From assembly GCF_000166275.1 (NCBI RefSeq), contig NZ_CM001023.1, forward strand, positions 4,694,501-4,758,500: DNA of 64,000 nt, in the 5' to 3' direction. The notes under the pieces were generated by a model. That model had not been told where the DNA came from, searched no databases, and worked only from the letters and a program-made list of their open reading frames with translations. The DNA is from Algoriphagus machipongonensis. GTDB lineage: Bacteria > Bacteroidota > Bacteroidia > Cytophagales > Cyclobacteriaceae. Shown here piece after piece: positions 47,636 to 64,000 of the stretch. The position numbers and the translations under genes were made by a program. The first letter of the stretch is position 1. Every line of letters starts with the position of its first letter.

Positions 47636-48406
47636 TCAATTAGTAGTGAAATGAAACTGAGGAAGTTTACTTACGGCATCTGCATCAAAATAAAATTTGC
47701 ACTGAGGATGTGTCATCAAAATGGAGGCAGGACATGTTTCAGATAGTGGTCCAGTCAAGGTGTTTTTCACTGCTTCACTTTTATTCTTACCCAGTACCAC
47801 ACAAAATAAATTATCTCCAGACATCAGAGCTGGAATAGTTAAAGTAAGGGCCTTTCTAGGAACTTTATCTAGGCTTTCAAAGCATCCATCATTCACTTGC
47901 TGAGTCCTGCATGCCTGATCCAATAACACTTCTTTAATGAATACTGGATCCTGAAAATTCGCAACGGGCGGATCGTTGAAGGCAATATGTCCATTCTCCC
48001 CTATTCCCAAGCAAACAATGTCAATTGGAGCTTTCTTCAACAAATTTGAATACCACTTGATCTCCAACTCTTGTTTCCCTTGGGTTTGAATCAAATGCAC
48101 TTCTTTGAAAGGTACTTTGGAGAACAAATTCTCTACCAAATACTTGGAAAAAAATTGAGGAGACTCTGGAGGAAGACCAATGTATTCATCCATATGCATA
48201 GCCACTACTTTCTCCCATTGGATCTTTTTGGAATTAGCCAAGTAGTTCAGCATACCAGTTTGAGAGGGGGCTGCAGCAAAAACCATCCTGATTTCTTCTT
48301 GTCTTTCCTGAAGATCTACGATACACTTTTCTACCGCTTCTCCTGCCGACTTCCATGTTAAGTCTCTTGTAGAAAATACTTGAATCTCCTGTTGAATTTC
48401 TTTCAT
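47636..48406 (-). CDS. nagB: Glucosamine-6-phosphate deaminase
   Basis: NagB converts GlcN-6-phosphate to fructose-6-phosphate and ammonia. The 256-residue protein shows MHMDEYIGLPPESPQFF with the catalytic Asp, and GIGENGHIAFNDPP with the catalytic His. Sugar-phosphate contacts such as KNTLTGPLSETCPAS and the C-terminal HPQCKFYFD segment follow. The length fits the short NagB group. It is the first gene of the operon and lies about 150 bases downstream of the aspS terminator, so the operon has its own promoter. Confidence 0.93.
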   Translation of the reverse strand: MKEIQQEIQVFSTRDLTWKSAGEAVEKCIVDLQERQEEIRMVFAAAPSQTGMLNYLANSKKIQWEKVVAMHMDEYIGLPPESPQFFSKYLVENLFSKVPFKEVHLIQTQGKQELEIKWYSNLLKKAPIDIVCLGIGENGHIAFNDPPVANFQDPVFIKEVLLDQACRTQQVNDGCFESLDKVPRKALTLTIPALMSGDNLFCVVLGKNKSEAVKNTLTGPLSETCPASILMTHPQCKFYFDADAVSKLPQFHFTTN

Positions 48407-48553
48407 CTCTTGGAATATCTCTTAATTCCCCCAAATAGATCTGGCAGATTATCAGGGGCTATTTCTTAAATATAAGATATCCTTATTAGATCAAAAGCAA
48501 TTTCATATTCTGTCTTTTCTATAAATTACGGGATATAAAAAAGGTCTTTACAC

Positions 48554-48578
48554 AAAAAAAAGAGGCCGAAGCCTCTTT
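48554..48578 (-). terminator. Intrinsic terminator of aspS with UUCG loop
   Basis: On the minus strand the stem AAAGAGGC / GCCTCTTT (48559-48578) closes a UUCG tetraloop, an especially stable hairpin. A T run follows. It starts immediately after the stop codon. Confidence 0.88.
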
Positions 48579-48579
48579 A

Positions 48580-50334
48580 TTATTTTTTAATATTCAATTG
48601 TATGGAAAGCTCTCCCAGCTGTTCGGGCGCTATCGAACTTGGTGAATCAATCATCACATCCCTTCCAGAATTATTTTTAGGGAAGGCAATGTAATCTCTA
48701 ATGGAATCAGAACCACCAAAAATGGCACATAGCCTATCAAAACCAAATGCAATTCCTCCATGGGGAGGTGCTCCGTATTCGAATGCTTCCATCAAGAATC
48801 CAAACTGCTTCTGAGCTTCTTCATCAGTGAATCCAAGGTGTTTAAACATCAACTGCTGAGTCGCTCTGTCGTGGATACGAATAGATCCGCCTCCAATTTC
48901 AACCCCATTGATCACCAAATCATAGGCGTTGGCTCTAACAGCCCCTGGATCAGAATCCAATAATGGAATATCTTCTTTCTTGGGTGAGGTAAATGGATGG
49001 TGCATCGCATGGTAGCGCTCAGTTTCCTCGTCCCATTCTAATAATGGAAAATCTACCACCCAAAGTGGTTTAAATACATTTCTATCACGAAGTCCCAAAT
49101 CCTCGCCCATTTTCAAACGAAGTTCTGAAAGCTGTTTTCTCACTTTATTAGCATCTCCGCTGAGGATCAACATCAAGTCTCCTGGCTCAGCTTCAAATGC
49201 TGATGCCCAAGCTTGTAAATCCTCCTGAGAATAAAATTTATCTACGGTAGATTTGATCGTTCCATCCGCATTGTATTTGGCGTAAACCATCCCCTTCGCT
49301 CCAATCTGAGGTCTTTTGACCCAATCAGTTATAGCATCCAGTTGTTTTCTAGTATACTCTGCAGCGCCTTTGGCACAAATCCCTACAACCAATTCTGCAT
49401 TATCAAATATGCCAAAACCCTTTCCTTGAGCAAGCTCATTCAGTTCGACAAATTTCATATCGAATCGAAGGTCTGGCTTGTCATTACCATAATACTTCAT
49501 GGCATCTGCATAAGTCATACGCTTCACTTCTTCCAGCTCGACCCCTTTGACATTAGCAAATAGGTGTTTGGTCAAGCCTTCAAAAGTTGATAAAATATCT
49601 TCCTGCTCCACAAAAGCCATTTCACAGTCAATCTGAGTGAATTCTGGCTGGCGATCTGCTCTCAAATCTTCATCACGGAAGCACTTGACAATCTGAAAAT
49701 ACCGGTCAAAACCGGATACCATCAACAATTGCTTAAAAGTCTGAGGTGATTGTGGCAAAGCATAAAACTCTCCAGGGTTTACCCTACTTGGAACGACAAA
49801 ATCTCGGGCTCCCTCAGGAGTGGACTTGATTAATACAGGAGTCTCTACTTCCATAAAATGCTCCGCATCCATGTATTTACGAGTCTCTTGCATCATTCTA
49901 TGTCTCAGATGTAGCTTTTCCCTAACCACATTTCTTCTAAGGTCAAGATACCTGTATTTCATGCGAAGCTCCTCACCCCCATCCGTATCATCTTCTATAA
50001 TAAAAGGAGGAACTTTAGCAGCATTTAGAACTTGCAGATCTGTTGCTTTGATCTCGATAGATCCTGTGGGGATTTTATCATTTTTGGAAGTCCGTTCAAT
50101 GACAGTTCCTGTTGCTTGCACAACAAATTCACGGCCTAATTCTGCCGCTTTTTCCAATAGAGCTTTATCCGTAGATCCTTCTTCAAAAATTAATTGGGTA
50201 ATACCATATCTATCTCTTAGGTCTACCCATACGAGACCTCCTTTGTTTCTTACTCGCTGTACCCAGCCAGACAAAGTGACTTCTTGATTGACATGATCTA
50301 GGCGTAATTCGCCACAAGTATGCGTCCTCAGCAT
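48580..50334 (-). CDS. aspS: Aspartyl-tRNA synthetase
   Basis: AspRS charges tRNA-Asp with aspartate. The 584-residue class II enzyme begins [20 protein letters not shown] with the OB-fold anticodon domain (about 1-110). The catalytic domain has [20 protein letters not shown] (motif 1 region), [18 protein letters not shown] (motif 2) and [15 protein letters not shown] (motif 3), with the bacterial insertion of about 120 residues in between. GGGSIRIHD is the conserved amino-acid pocket segment. It is transcribed alone and ends at the UUCG terminator. AspRS reads the GUC anticodon and G73, both present in the tRNA-like RNAs at 18.5-19.7 kb. Confidence 0.97.
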   Translation of the reverse strand: MLRTHTCGELRLDHVNQEVTLSGWVQRVRNKGGLVWVDLRDRYGITQLIFEEGSTDKALLEKAAELGREFVVQATGTVIERTSKNDKIPTGSIEIKATDLQVLNAAKVPPFIIEDDTDGGEELRMKYRYLDLRRNVVREKLHLRHRMMQETRKYMDAEHFMEVETPVLIKSTPEGARDFVVPSRVNPGEFYALPQSPQTFKQLLMVSGFDRYFQIVKCFRDEDLRADRQPEFTQIDCEMAFVEQEDILSTFEGLTKHLFANVKGVELEEVKRMTYADAMKYYGNDKPDLRFDMKFVELNELAQGKGFGIFDNAELVVGICAKGAAEYTRKQLDAITDWVKRPQIGAKGMVYAKYNADGTIKSTVDKFYSQEDLQAWASAFEAEPGDLMLILSGDANKVRKQLSELRLKMGEDLGLRDRNVFKPLWVVDFPLLEWDEETERYHAMHHPFTSPKKEDIPLLDSDPGAVRANAYDLVINGVEIGGGSIRIHDRATQQLMFKHLGFTDEEAQKQFGFLMEAFEYGAPPHGGIAFGFDRLCAIFGGSDSIRDYIAFPKNNSGRDVMIDSPSSIAPEQLGELSIQLNIKK

Positions 50335-50356
50335 GATGTTAGTTTTTTTGGGAGGT

Positions 50357-50364
50357 CAAAGATA
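50357..50364 (-). promoter_or_regulatory. Candidate -7 box of aspS
   Basis: TATCTTTG on the minus strand is a consensus TAnnTTTG box and would start transcription about 17 bases before the aspS ATG. The -33 TTTG is missing at the usual distance. Confidence 0.4.
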
Positions 50365-50569
50365 AAGAAATGCCATGGAGTACACCACCTTCTTTTTGGG
50401 ATTCATTAGGATTCTGTACAATTCTATGTAAAAAGTGCTCTTCTTCACCCATTTCTTTGAAAGAATTTCAATTTTTTCTTAAGCTTTCCTTCTTCTGAAT
50501 AAATACTTTACACAAATGATTTGAAATATGTAGACGGTTGATTTCGTTGGTATGATAGTTGACAAGCCC

Positions 50570-50592
50570 TTTATGCAAGGAAATTGCATAAA
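50570..50592. promoter_or_regulatory. 9-bp inverted repeat upstream of the M23 peptidase gene
   Basis: TTTATGCAA (50570-50578) and TTGCATAAA (50584-50592) flank a 5-base spacer. It is 72-94 bases before the ATG and lacks a T run, so it may be an operator rather than a terminator. Confidence 0.35.
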
Positions 50593-50663
50593 AACTTGGA
50601 AAAACAAGTCATTTTTCCTTGCTTGAAAGGTTATTCGATCATCCCAAAAAAGAAAATAAATTA

Positions 50664-51989
50664 ATGAACAAAAAATGGATTGTTGCTGGTTCGCTCATTC
50701 TCACCCTCGCAACAGCAGCCCTTTTCCAGTATTTTGGCTTTTCCCCTGAAAACAAGCCAACTCCAATTCCAACTGAAGAACTGGTTTTAGAAGACACTAA
50801 TGATGATGTTTTCTTGTATGGAATCAATGTCACTGATCTTAATATTGTAGAGGGAACCGTAAGTAAAAATCAAACGCTGGCTACCATCTTAGCGCCTTTC
50901 AACGTTCCATATCAAATCATTGACGAAATCGCTAAAAAATCCAAAGAGGTTTTTGATGTTCGCGGTATCGCAACCAATAAAAAATTCACAGTACTTACTC
51001 CTGCTGATTCAACCATTGCTCAATTTTTTATTTATGAACCTAATCCTGTTGAATATGTAGTTTTCAATTTGGACTCCAAGGATATCTACAAAGCAGAAAA
51101 GCCAATAGAATTTGTCAAAAGAGAAGTTGCAGGTGTCATCAGAAAGCACAGCAATCTATCGGACGAAATGACCAATCAGCAGGTCAGTTATGATATCGTC
51201 GATCAATTTGCTGATTTGTATGGATGGTCTGTTGATTTTGGAGCTTTACAAGAAGGAGACAAGTTCAAAGTCGTTTTTGAAGAGAAAATGATTGAAGGGA
51301 ATGTAGTTGGTGTAGGAGATATCAAACTCGCCTATATGGAACACCGAGGAGAGCAATTTCACGCTATTCCATTTGAACAGAATGGGGAAATGAATTTCTT
51401 CGATCAAGAAGGAAATAGCCTCAAAAAGGCATTTCTAAGAGATCCAGTTAAATATACAAGAATCAGTTCCCGTTACAGCAAAAGAAGATTCCACCCTGTA
51501 CAAAAGCGCTATAAAGCTCACCTTGGAACGGACTATGCTGCGAGAAGAGGAACCGAAATTAGATCAGTTGGTGATGGATTGGTTACCCATGCAAGTTACA
51601 CTGGAGGTAATGGAAATTATGTGAAGATTAAGCATAACGGAACTTACACCACGCAGTACCTGCATATGTCCAAAATAGCAAGTGGTATTAAACCTGGAAC
51701 TCGCATCAAGCAAGGTCAAGTGATTGGTTATGTTGGTAGTACTGGTTTGGCCACCGGCCCACACTTGTGCTTCCGATTCTGGAAAAATGGGAAACAAGAA
51801 GATTGGTTGAGAGAGAAAATCCCTCCTTCCGAGCCAATATTAGCAGCAAATAAGGCCGCCTTTGAGTCAACTAAATTTGAATCTCTTCAACTTTTGGCTA
51901 ATATCAATTACCCAGGAGAAGGCCCAAAACTGGTAGCAGAGGTTGAAAAAAATCCAAATGCTGCGACTTTGAAAGCTAAAACGGATTAA
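50664..51989 (+). CDS. M23-family metallopeptidase (LysM-free, membrane-anchored)
   Basis: I chose the ATG at 50664 (441 residues; MNKKWIVAGSLILTLATAAL) over an in-frame TTG at 50619, because the membrane anchor or signal starts there. The region of about residues 40-290 resembles the OapA-like and Csd3-type N-terminal domains of cell-wall endopeptidases (GTVSKNQTLATILAPFNVPY). The M23 domain has HLGTDYAARRGTEI with the first metal His and Asp, then YLHMSKI and TGPHLCFRFW with the other His residues. The zinc site is complete, so active peptidoglycan endopeptidase is expected. A terminator follows. Confidence 0.92.
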   Translation: MNKKWIVAGSLILTLATAALFQYFGFSPENKPTPIPTEELVLEDTNDDVFLYGINVTDLNIVEGTVSKNQTLATILAPFNVPYQIIDEIAKKSKEVFDVRGIATNKKFTVLTPADSTIAQFFIYEPNPVEYVVFNLDSKDIYKAEKPIEFVKREVAGVIRKHSNLSDEMTNQQVSYDIVDQFADLYGWSVDFGALQEGDKFKVVFEEKMIEGNVVGVGDIKLAYMEHRGEQFHAIPFEQNGEMNFFDQEGNSLKKAFLRDPVKYTRISSRYSKRRFHPVQKRYKAHLGTDYAARRGTEIRSVGDGLVTHASYTGGNGNYVKIKHNGTYTTQYLHMSKIASGIKPGTRIKQGQVIGYVGSTGLATGPHLCFRFWKNGKQEDWLREKIPPSEPILAANKAAFESTKFESLQLLANINYPGEGPKLVAEVEKNPNAATLKAKTD

Positions 51990-52010
51990 TCTTTTACATA
52001 AAAAAATTGA

Positions 52011-52045
52011 AAAATGGCTCCAAAATGTGTTTGGAGCCATTTTTT
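52011..52045. terminator. Terminator between the convergent M23 and OmpA genes
   Basis: A 14-bp stem (AAAATGGCTCCAAA and its complement, 52011-52043) with a 5-base loop ends in a T run on the plus strand. A-rich sequence to the left may let it act for the OmpA operon too. Confidence 0.88.
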
Positions 52046-52058
52046 ATTTATGATACTT

Positions 52059-54464
52059 CTACATCACATCGACTTTCTTTTGTCTGCCTGAGTAGGTAAA
52101 CTGGGACTTGCCCACCCTGAGTTCGGTCCTTCTGTTCAGCTGGTGCATCGCAGAGGTACAGTCCAGTTCACTGCAGTCGTTCACCGGTTTGGTCTCCCCG
52201 AACCAGGTCTCTTCCATTCGCTCCCCTTCAATGCCACGCTTGGTCAGATAGGCCTTCACCGCATCCGCTCTTCTTTCTGACAGGCTCTGGTTGTATGCAT
52301 CATCACCTCGCTGGTCGGTATGCCCCTCGATGTACAGCATCAGGTTCGGCATACGCTTCAGCATGATCGCGGTACGCTCCAGCTCCTTCTTGTGAACACT
52401 TCTCAACATGCTCTTGTCAAAGTCAAAGTAAATCGTCGGGATCTGGGCAATCTCGTCCTGGATTTGCGTGAACAGGTCCTCCGGGTCACAGAAGTCCTTG
52501 TCCTTCAACTCCTCGGGAATCTCATACTGCTTGCTCGGGTCCGAAAACGCCTCCAGTACCAGTTCCGATCGCCTGTTCAGCTGGTGATCCGTCTCCGGAC
52601 ACGGTACCCCGTCCCCACAGTCATTGACCAGCTGCTGCTCCCCGAACCATTCCAGACGGATACGCTCCGCAGGGATGTTGTACTGGGCCATGTATTCGGT
52701 CACGGCCTCCGCACGGTTGTTGGACAGCGTAATGTTGTATTCGTCACTCGCCCTGGAGTCTGTGTGGGAGCCCACCAGTAAATCCAGGAACTCGTAGCGG
52801 TTCATCAGCTCGCCCAGCTTGTCCAGTACCGGTTTCGCATCTTCCCTGATCTGGTACTTGTCCAGGTCGTAGTACACAATGTCCACATACACCGGCAACT
52901 GGTAAGGAATCGGGATCAGCTTATACTCTCGCTTCAACGTGTCCCCCTCAAAGCCCTTCGTGCTGATATCCTCATCGGTGATACTGAAGTAACCCGGCTT
53001 GGAGATCTTGATCCCGAAGTCGCTGTCCGGCTCCAGTTCGGCCGTCAGCTCCCCTTTGGAGTTTCTGCTTGTCTGCACATCCCCGTTATGGGTCTTGTCC
53101 CTTAAGGTGGCCAGGTAGCTGTCACCGATCACCAGTCCTTCGCAGTCGATCACACGTGCCAGAAACTGCTTGTAAACCTCTGCCACACTGTAAATATCAT
53201 CCAGTCCCATGCCCCCTTTTCTGTTCGAGGACAGGTACACTTCCTCTTTTCCTTCCCTCTCCACCTCACGGTAGGCAAAATCATCTGCCAGCGAGTTGAC
53301 AGGTGAACCCATGTTCATCACATTGCTCATCCCCGTGGCACTGTAGTCGGCCATGAAGATATCCATGCCTCCCATGCCTTTGTGGCCCGTGGAGCTGAAG
53401 TAGAACTTATCCTCTTTGCGGAACGCATGGGATTCGTTGCCCGGGGTGTTCACCGGGGAGCCCAGGTTCACCGGGGTCCCGAAGGTCATGTTCTCGTCGT
53501 ATTCTGAATAGTACAGGTCGGTGCCGCCCATGCCGCCCGGCATATCCGAGGTGAAGTAAAGTCTTTTTGCCGCCTCGTCCACATAGGGATTCATCACCGC
53601 ATAGCCGATCGAATCGTTGAACGGGACAGCTGTAAAGCCCGTCAGCGTACCGTCTTCGTTCACCTTGCTGTAATAGATCTCCGGCTGTACCACGATGTCA
53701 CGGGTCTTCTTCACTTTCGTGATCCCTCGGGTCACCGAGTAAAAAAGCATCCCCGATTCCTTGGCAAAGCTCGGGTCGGAAAAATTGTAGGTGTCCGGGA
53801 TATTCGATACCACTTCACTCACATTCCCTTCTGTATCCTGCTTATACACCGAAAAATATTCCCGGTCGGTATAATCCTGTTTCTCTTCACTGAAAATCTT
53901 GTTTCTTCCGTCGATTCGAAGGCTCGGCATCTTGCTCGGATAAGTCCCGCCACGGTCGGAAACAAAGTACCTGTTGCCCGAGCCGTCCACGGCCATCTCA
54001 AAGTCTGAGCCGCTGGAGTTCAGTCCTTCCACGCCTTCCACCTTCAGCTTTCGCCTGCTCTGAACATTCAGAAGCTCTTCCACCTGAATGCTGTCCCCGC
54101 TCACTCCCTTGCTCTCCAGAATGCTCTTCGCCTCGGATAGCTGGTCGGTCAGCTGACCATACCGCAACAGCTGCATATAGTCTCCCGGTGTAGCCTCATC
54201 GTATTCCGATACCGTCGTCTTCCACCAGTCATAGCTGTTGTCATAGTCACGCAGGACTTCATAGGCCTGCGCCGTCTTCTTTGCCGCCTCATACGTCGGC
54301 TTCTTCGCATAGGCTTCCTGATACACTTCCACCGCATGCTGGTAGTTCATCAGCTCCATCTGCTCGTCGGCATAGCGTATCTTGCTCTTCTGTGCCTCCG
54401 TGGTTCCCACTGTTACCAGTGTCATTGCCGCGGCTATACTCAATATCGTCAATGTCTTTTTCAT
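52059..54464 (-). CDS. OmpA-family protein with PD40 propeller and two OmpA domains
   Basis: The start at 54464 (MKKTLTILSIAAAMTLVTVG, signal peptide; 801 residues) leaves a 2-base gap to the porP stop; an ATG at 54476 is possible. A TPR-like segment (about 30-120, MELMNYQHAVEVYQEAYAKK) is followed by a WD40/PD40-type propeller with repeats such as YFTSDMPGGMGGTDLYYS and YLSSNRKGGMGLDDIYSV. Two OmpA peptidoglycan-binding domains come next: one with SHTDSRASDEYN, the other with GHTDQRGDDAYN, each followed by WFGE and QLNRR. A carboxypeptidase-like linker sits before the first. It is third in the adhesin-PorP operon. The base composition is far more GC-rich than that of most neighbours. Confidence 0.9.
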   Translation of the reverse strand: MKKTLTILSIAAAMTLVTVGTTEAQKSKIRYADEQMELMNYQHAVEVYQEAYAKKPTYEAAKKTAQAYEVLRDYDNSYDWWKTTVSEYDEATPGDYMQLLRYGQLTDQLSEAKSILESKGVSGDSIQVEELLNVQSRRKLKVEGVEGLNSSGSDFEMAVDGSGNRYFVSDRGGTYPSKMPSLRIDGRNKIFSEEKQDYTDREYFSVYKQDTEGNVSEVVSNIPDTYNFSDPSFAKESGMLFYSVTRGITKVKKTRDIVVQPEIYYSKVNEDGTLTGFTAVPFNDSIGYAVMNPYVDEAAKRLYFTSDMPGGMGGTDLYYSEYDENMTFGTPVNLGSPVNTPGNESHAFRKEDKFYFSSTGHKGMGGMDIFMADYSATGMSNVMNMGSPVNSLADDFAYREVEREGKEEVYLSSNRKGGMGLDDIYSVAEVYKQFLARVIDCEGLVIGDSYLATLRDKTHNGDVQTSRNSKGELTAELEPDSDFGIKISKPGYFSITDEDISTKGFEGDTLKREYKLIPIPYQLPVYVDIVYYDLDKYQIREDAKPVLDKLGELMNRYEFLDLLVGSHTDSRASDEYNITLSNNRAEAVTEYMAQYNIPAERIRLEWFGEQQLVNDCGDGVPCPETDHQLNRRSELVLEAFSDPSKQYEIPEELKDKDFCDPEDLFTQIQDEIAQIPTIYFDFDKSMLRSVHKKELERTAIMLKRMPNLMLYIEGHTDQRGDDAYNQSLSERRADAVKAYLTKRGIEGERMEETWFGETKPVNDCSELDCTSAMHQLNRRTELRVGKSQFTYSGRQKKVDVM

Positions 54465-54466
54465 AA

Positions 54467-55444
54467 TCAGAACCATCTTTGGTTTTTCATTGCTGCTTTT
54501 CTAGGGGTCATGTAGAAGCCTACTGACAGCTCATGGGAGTTGTTCTTGTAGTTGCTCAGTACGTTCAGGTTATGGTCATACGCATAACCCAGTCTCAGAC
54601 GGTCCGTCGCAAAAATCTCGATGATCGCCGCCACCGCGTTCCGGTTGTTCAGGTTCTCGGCAAGGTTGTCGTTCCAGATCTTTACGTTGCTCCGGTAACT
54701 TCCTCCAAGCCAGATCCTGTCGTAAAACAGAAACATCGCGTTCAGATCGTAGTTCGTCGGGGCTCCCTTCACTTCCTTGATCAGGAAGCTCGGCTTGAAC
54801 TGTACCTGATCGGAGAAGGGGATCATCACACCCGCGGTCAGGTAATAGTGAAAATCATGATAGGCCAGCGCAACATCCTCTTTCTCCAAAGCCTTGCTCC
54901 CTACCATGTTGTACATACTGAAGCCCGCATAAAATCGGTCCGTATGGAAAAACAAACCCGTGTTCAGGTTCGGGGTCATCAGGTTGATACGTCCGTCGGG
55001 TATCTCGCTGTCAGGATAATCGTTCGGATCCAGCATGCTCCCGTCTATCGAATACTGGCTGAAACCAGCACTCACTCCAAGACCCAGCCAGCTCTTCGCT
55101 CCCGTCTGGATTCGATAAGCATACGTCAACAGACCTCCGGTCGTCTTCGCAGGACCCAGATTGTCGCTCATAAAACTCACCCCAAAGCCCATCGTTCCCT
55201 CGTTCGCCGCCAAATCAGCCGTCACCGTGAACGTCTCAGGCGCTCCCGGAAAATTGATCCACTGGCTGCGGTACGTGCTCTGGATATAGGGCTCGCCCTT
55301 GTAACCCGCATAACCCGGATTGATGTGCAACCCGTTGAAAATGTACTGGCTGAACTGCGGAAGCTGTTGGCCATTTCCCTCATGTACGCCGATAAAGATG
55401 GAAACCAAAAATGCAATACTTAAAATCCTGAAAAACGTTCTCAT
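54467..55444 (-). CDS. PorP/SprF-family T9SS membrane protein
   Basis: The 325-residue outer-membrane protein has a signal peptide (ILSIAFLVSIFIGVHEGNGQ) followed by the family opening LPQFSQYIFNGLHINPGYAG. The alternating strands and the C-terminal LSVGFYMTPRK fit the barrel. PorP/SprF proteins are partners that let T9SS cargo with type B C-terminal domains be secreted or attached; F. johnsoniae sprF is next to sprB in this way. Here it follows the giant adhesin by about 70 bases and precedes the OmpA gene by 2, the same arrangement. GC content is high, like that of the OmpA gene. Confidence 0.92.
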   Translation of the reverse strand: MRTFFRILSIAFLVSIFIGVHEGNGQQLPQFSQYIFNGLHINPGYAGYKGEPYIQSTYRSQWINFPGAPETFTVTADLAANEGTMGFGVSFMSDNLGPAKTTGGLLTYAYRIQTGAKSWLGLGVSAGFSQYSIDGSMLDPNDYPDSEIPDGRINLMTPNLNTGLFFHTDRFYAGFSMYNMVGSKALEKEDVALAYHDFHYYLTAGVMIPFSDQVQFKPSFLIKEVKGAPTNYDLNAMFLFYDRIWLGGSYRSNVKIWNDNLAENLNNRNAVAAIIEIFATDRLRLGYAYDHNLNVLSNYKNNSHELSVGFYMTPRKAAMKNQRWF

Positions 55445-55515
55445 ATCGATAGAGATTTAATGCTATAACAGATGGAAAGGAAATCACTTCTAATTTCCTT
55501 TCCCTTTGTGACTCG

Positions 55516-64000
<8,485 letters not shown>

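Larger units (their letters stand above)
50335..50663. other. Divergent intergenic region of aspS and the M23 peptidase gene
   Basis: This 329-base gap has no gene. It contains a minus-strand -7 box TATCTTTG (50357-50364) for aspS and a 9-bp inverted repeat (50570-50592). A plus-strand promoter could not be placed. Confidence 0.55.

Noticed and set aside
50619..50663. TTG start 15 codons upstream of the M23 gene
   Set aside because: The signal or anchor sequence begins at the ATG at 50664, and the extra residues fit no export signal.

Overview
The window looks like a chromosome segment of a marine or aquatic Bacteroidota bacterium, most likely a Cytophagales member of the Cyclobacteriaceae (Algoriphagus-like) type. 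The supporting signs are AT-rich DNA, promoters of the TTTG-N18/21-TAnnTTTG type, a Rho factor with a long charged insertion, several proteins with type IX secretion (T9SS) C-terminal domains, a PorP/SprF partner protein, and an Oar-type TonB receptor. The genus is an inference. No integrase, transposase, CRISPR array or rRNA was seen.

Layout. 1-5.4 kb: a truncated Pycsar-effector-like membrane protein, an unknown Bacteroidota protein, a [2Fe-2S] ferredoxin, thymidine kinase, RecO and Rho. 5.6-14 kb: two T9SS cargo proteins, the second a 2235-residue glycine-rich and Ig-like repeat protein containing exact 276-bp tandem repeats. 14-18.4 kb: a giant AsmA-like envelope protein. 18.5-19.7 kb: three copies of an unusual tRNA-like RNA gene, each with its own promoter and terminator. 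20-25.9 kb: RluD-type pseudouridine synthase, a PLP desulfhydrase/deaminase-like enzyme, an AlbA_2 protein, UvrB and a DUF4105 membrane protein. 26-31.5 kb: another T9SS cargo protein, a GntP transporter with a RidA-like protein, and an MltF-like lytic transglycosylase. 31.7-38 kb: a tripartite RND efflux operon headed by an alpha/beta hydrolase. 38-43.7 kb: tandem DUF481 paralogues and a TonB-dependent receptor. 44-48.4 kb: a YhhN protein, a DUF3820 protein and an amino-sugar operon (nagB, SSS symporter, nagA). 48.6-52 kb: AspRS and an M23 endopeptidase. 52-64 kb: an operon of a giant repeat adhesin (its 5' end lies beyond the right edge), a PorP/SprF protein, and an OmpA/PD40 protein with two OmpA domains.

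How the genes work together. Much of the window serves the cell surface: T9SS cargo, a T9SS outer-membrane partner, envelope assembly, efflux, cell-wall hydrolases and TonB uptake. The adhesin-PorP-OmpA set resembles the sprB-sprF arrangement of gliding bacteria. The rest is core housekeeping.

The strongest unexplained signal is the tRNA-like triplet. Each RNA is about 125 nt and has a Leu-type D arm, a canonical T arm, a GUC anticodon with C38 and G73 as in tRNA-Asp, and a variable region of about 55 nt, far longer than any standard tRNA arm. The conserved arms, a compensatory base pair in the variable stem, and a promoter and terminator at every copy argue that these are working RNA genes rather than decayed tRNAs.
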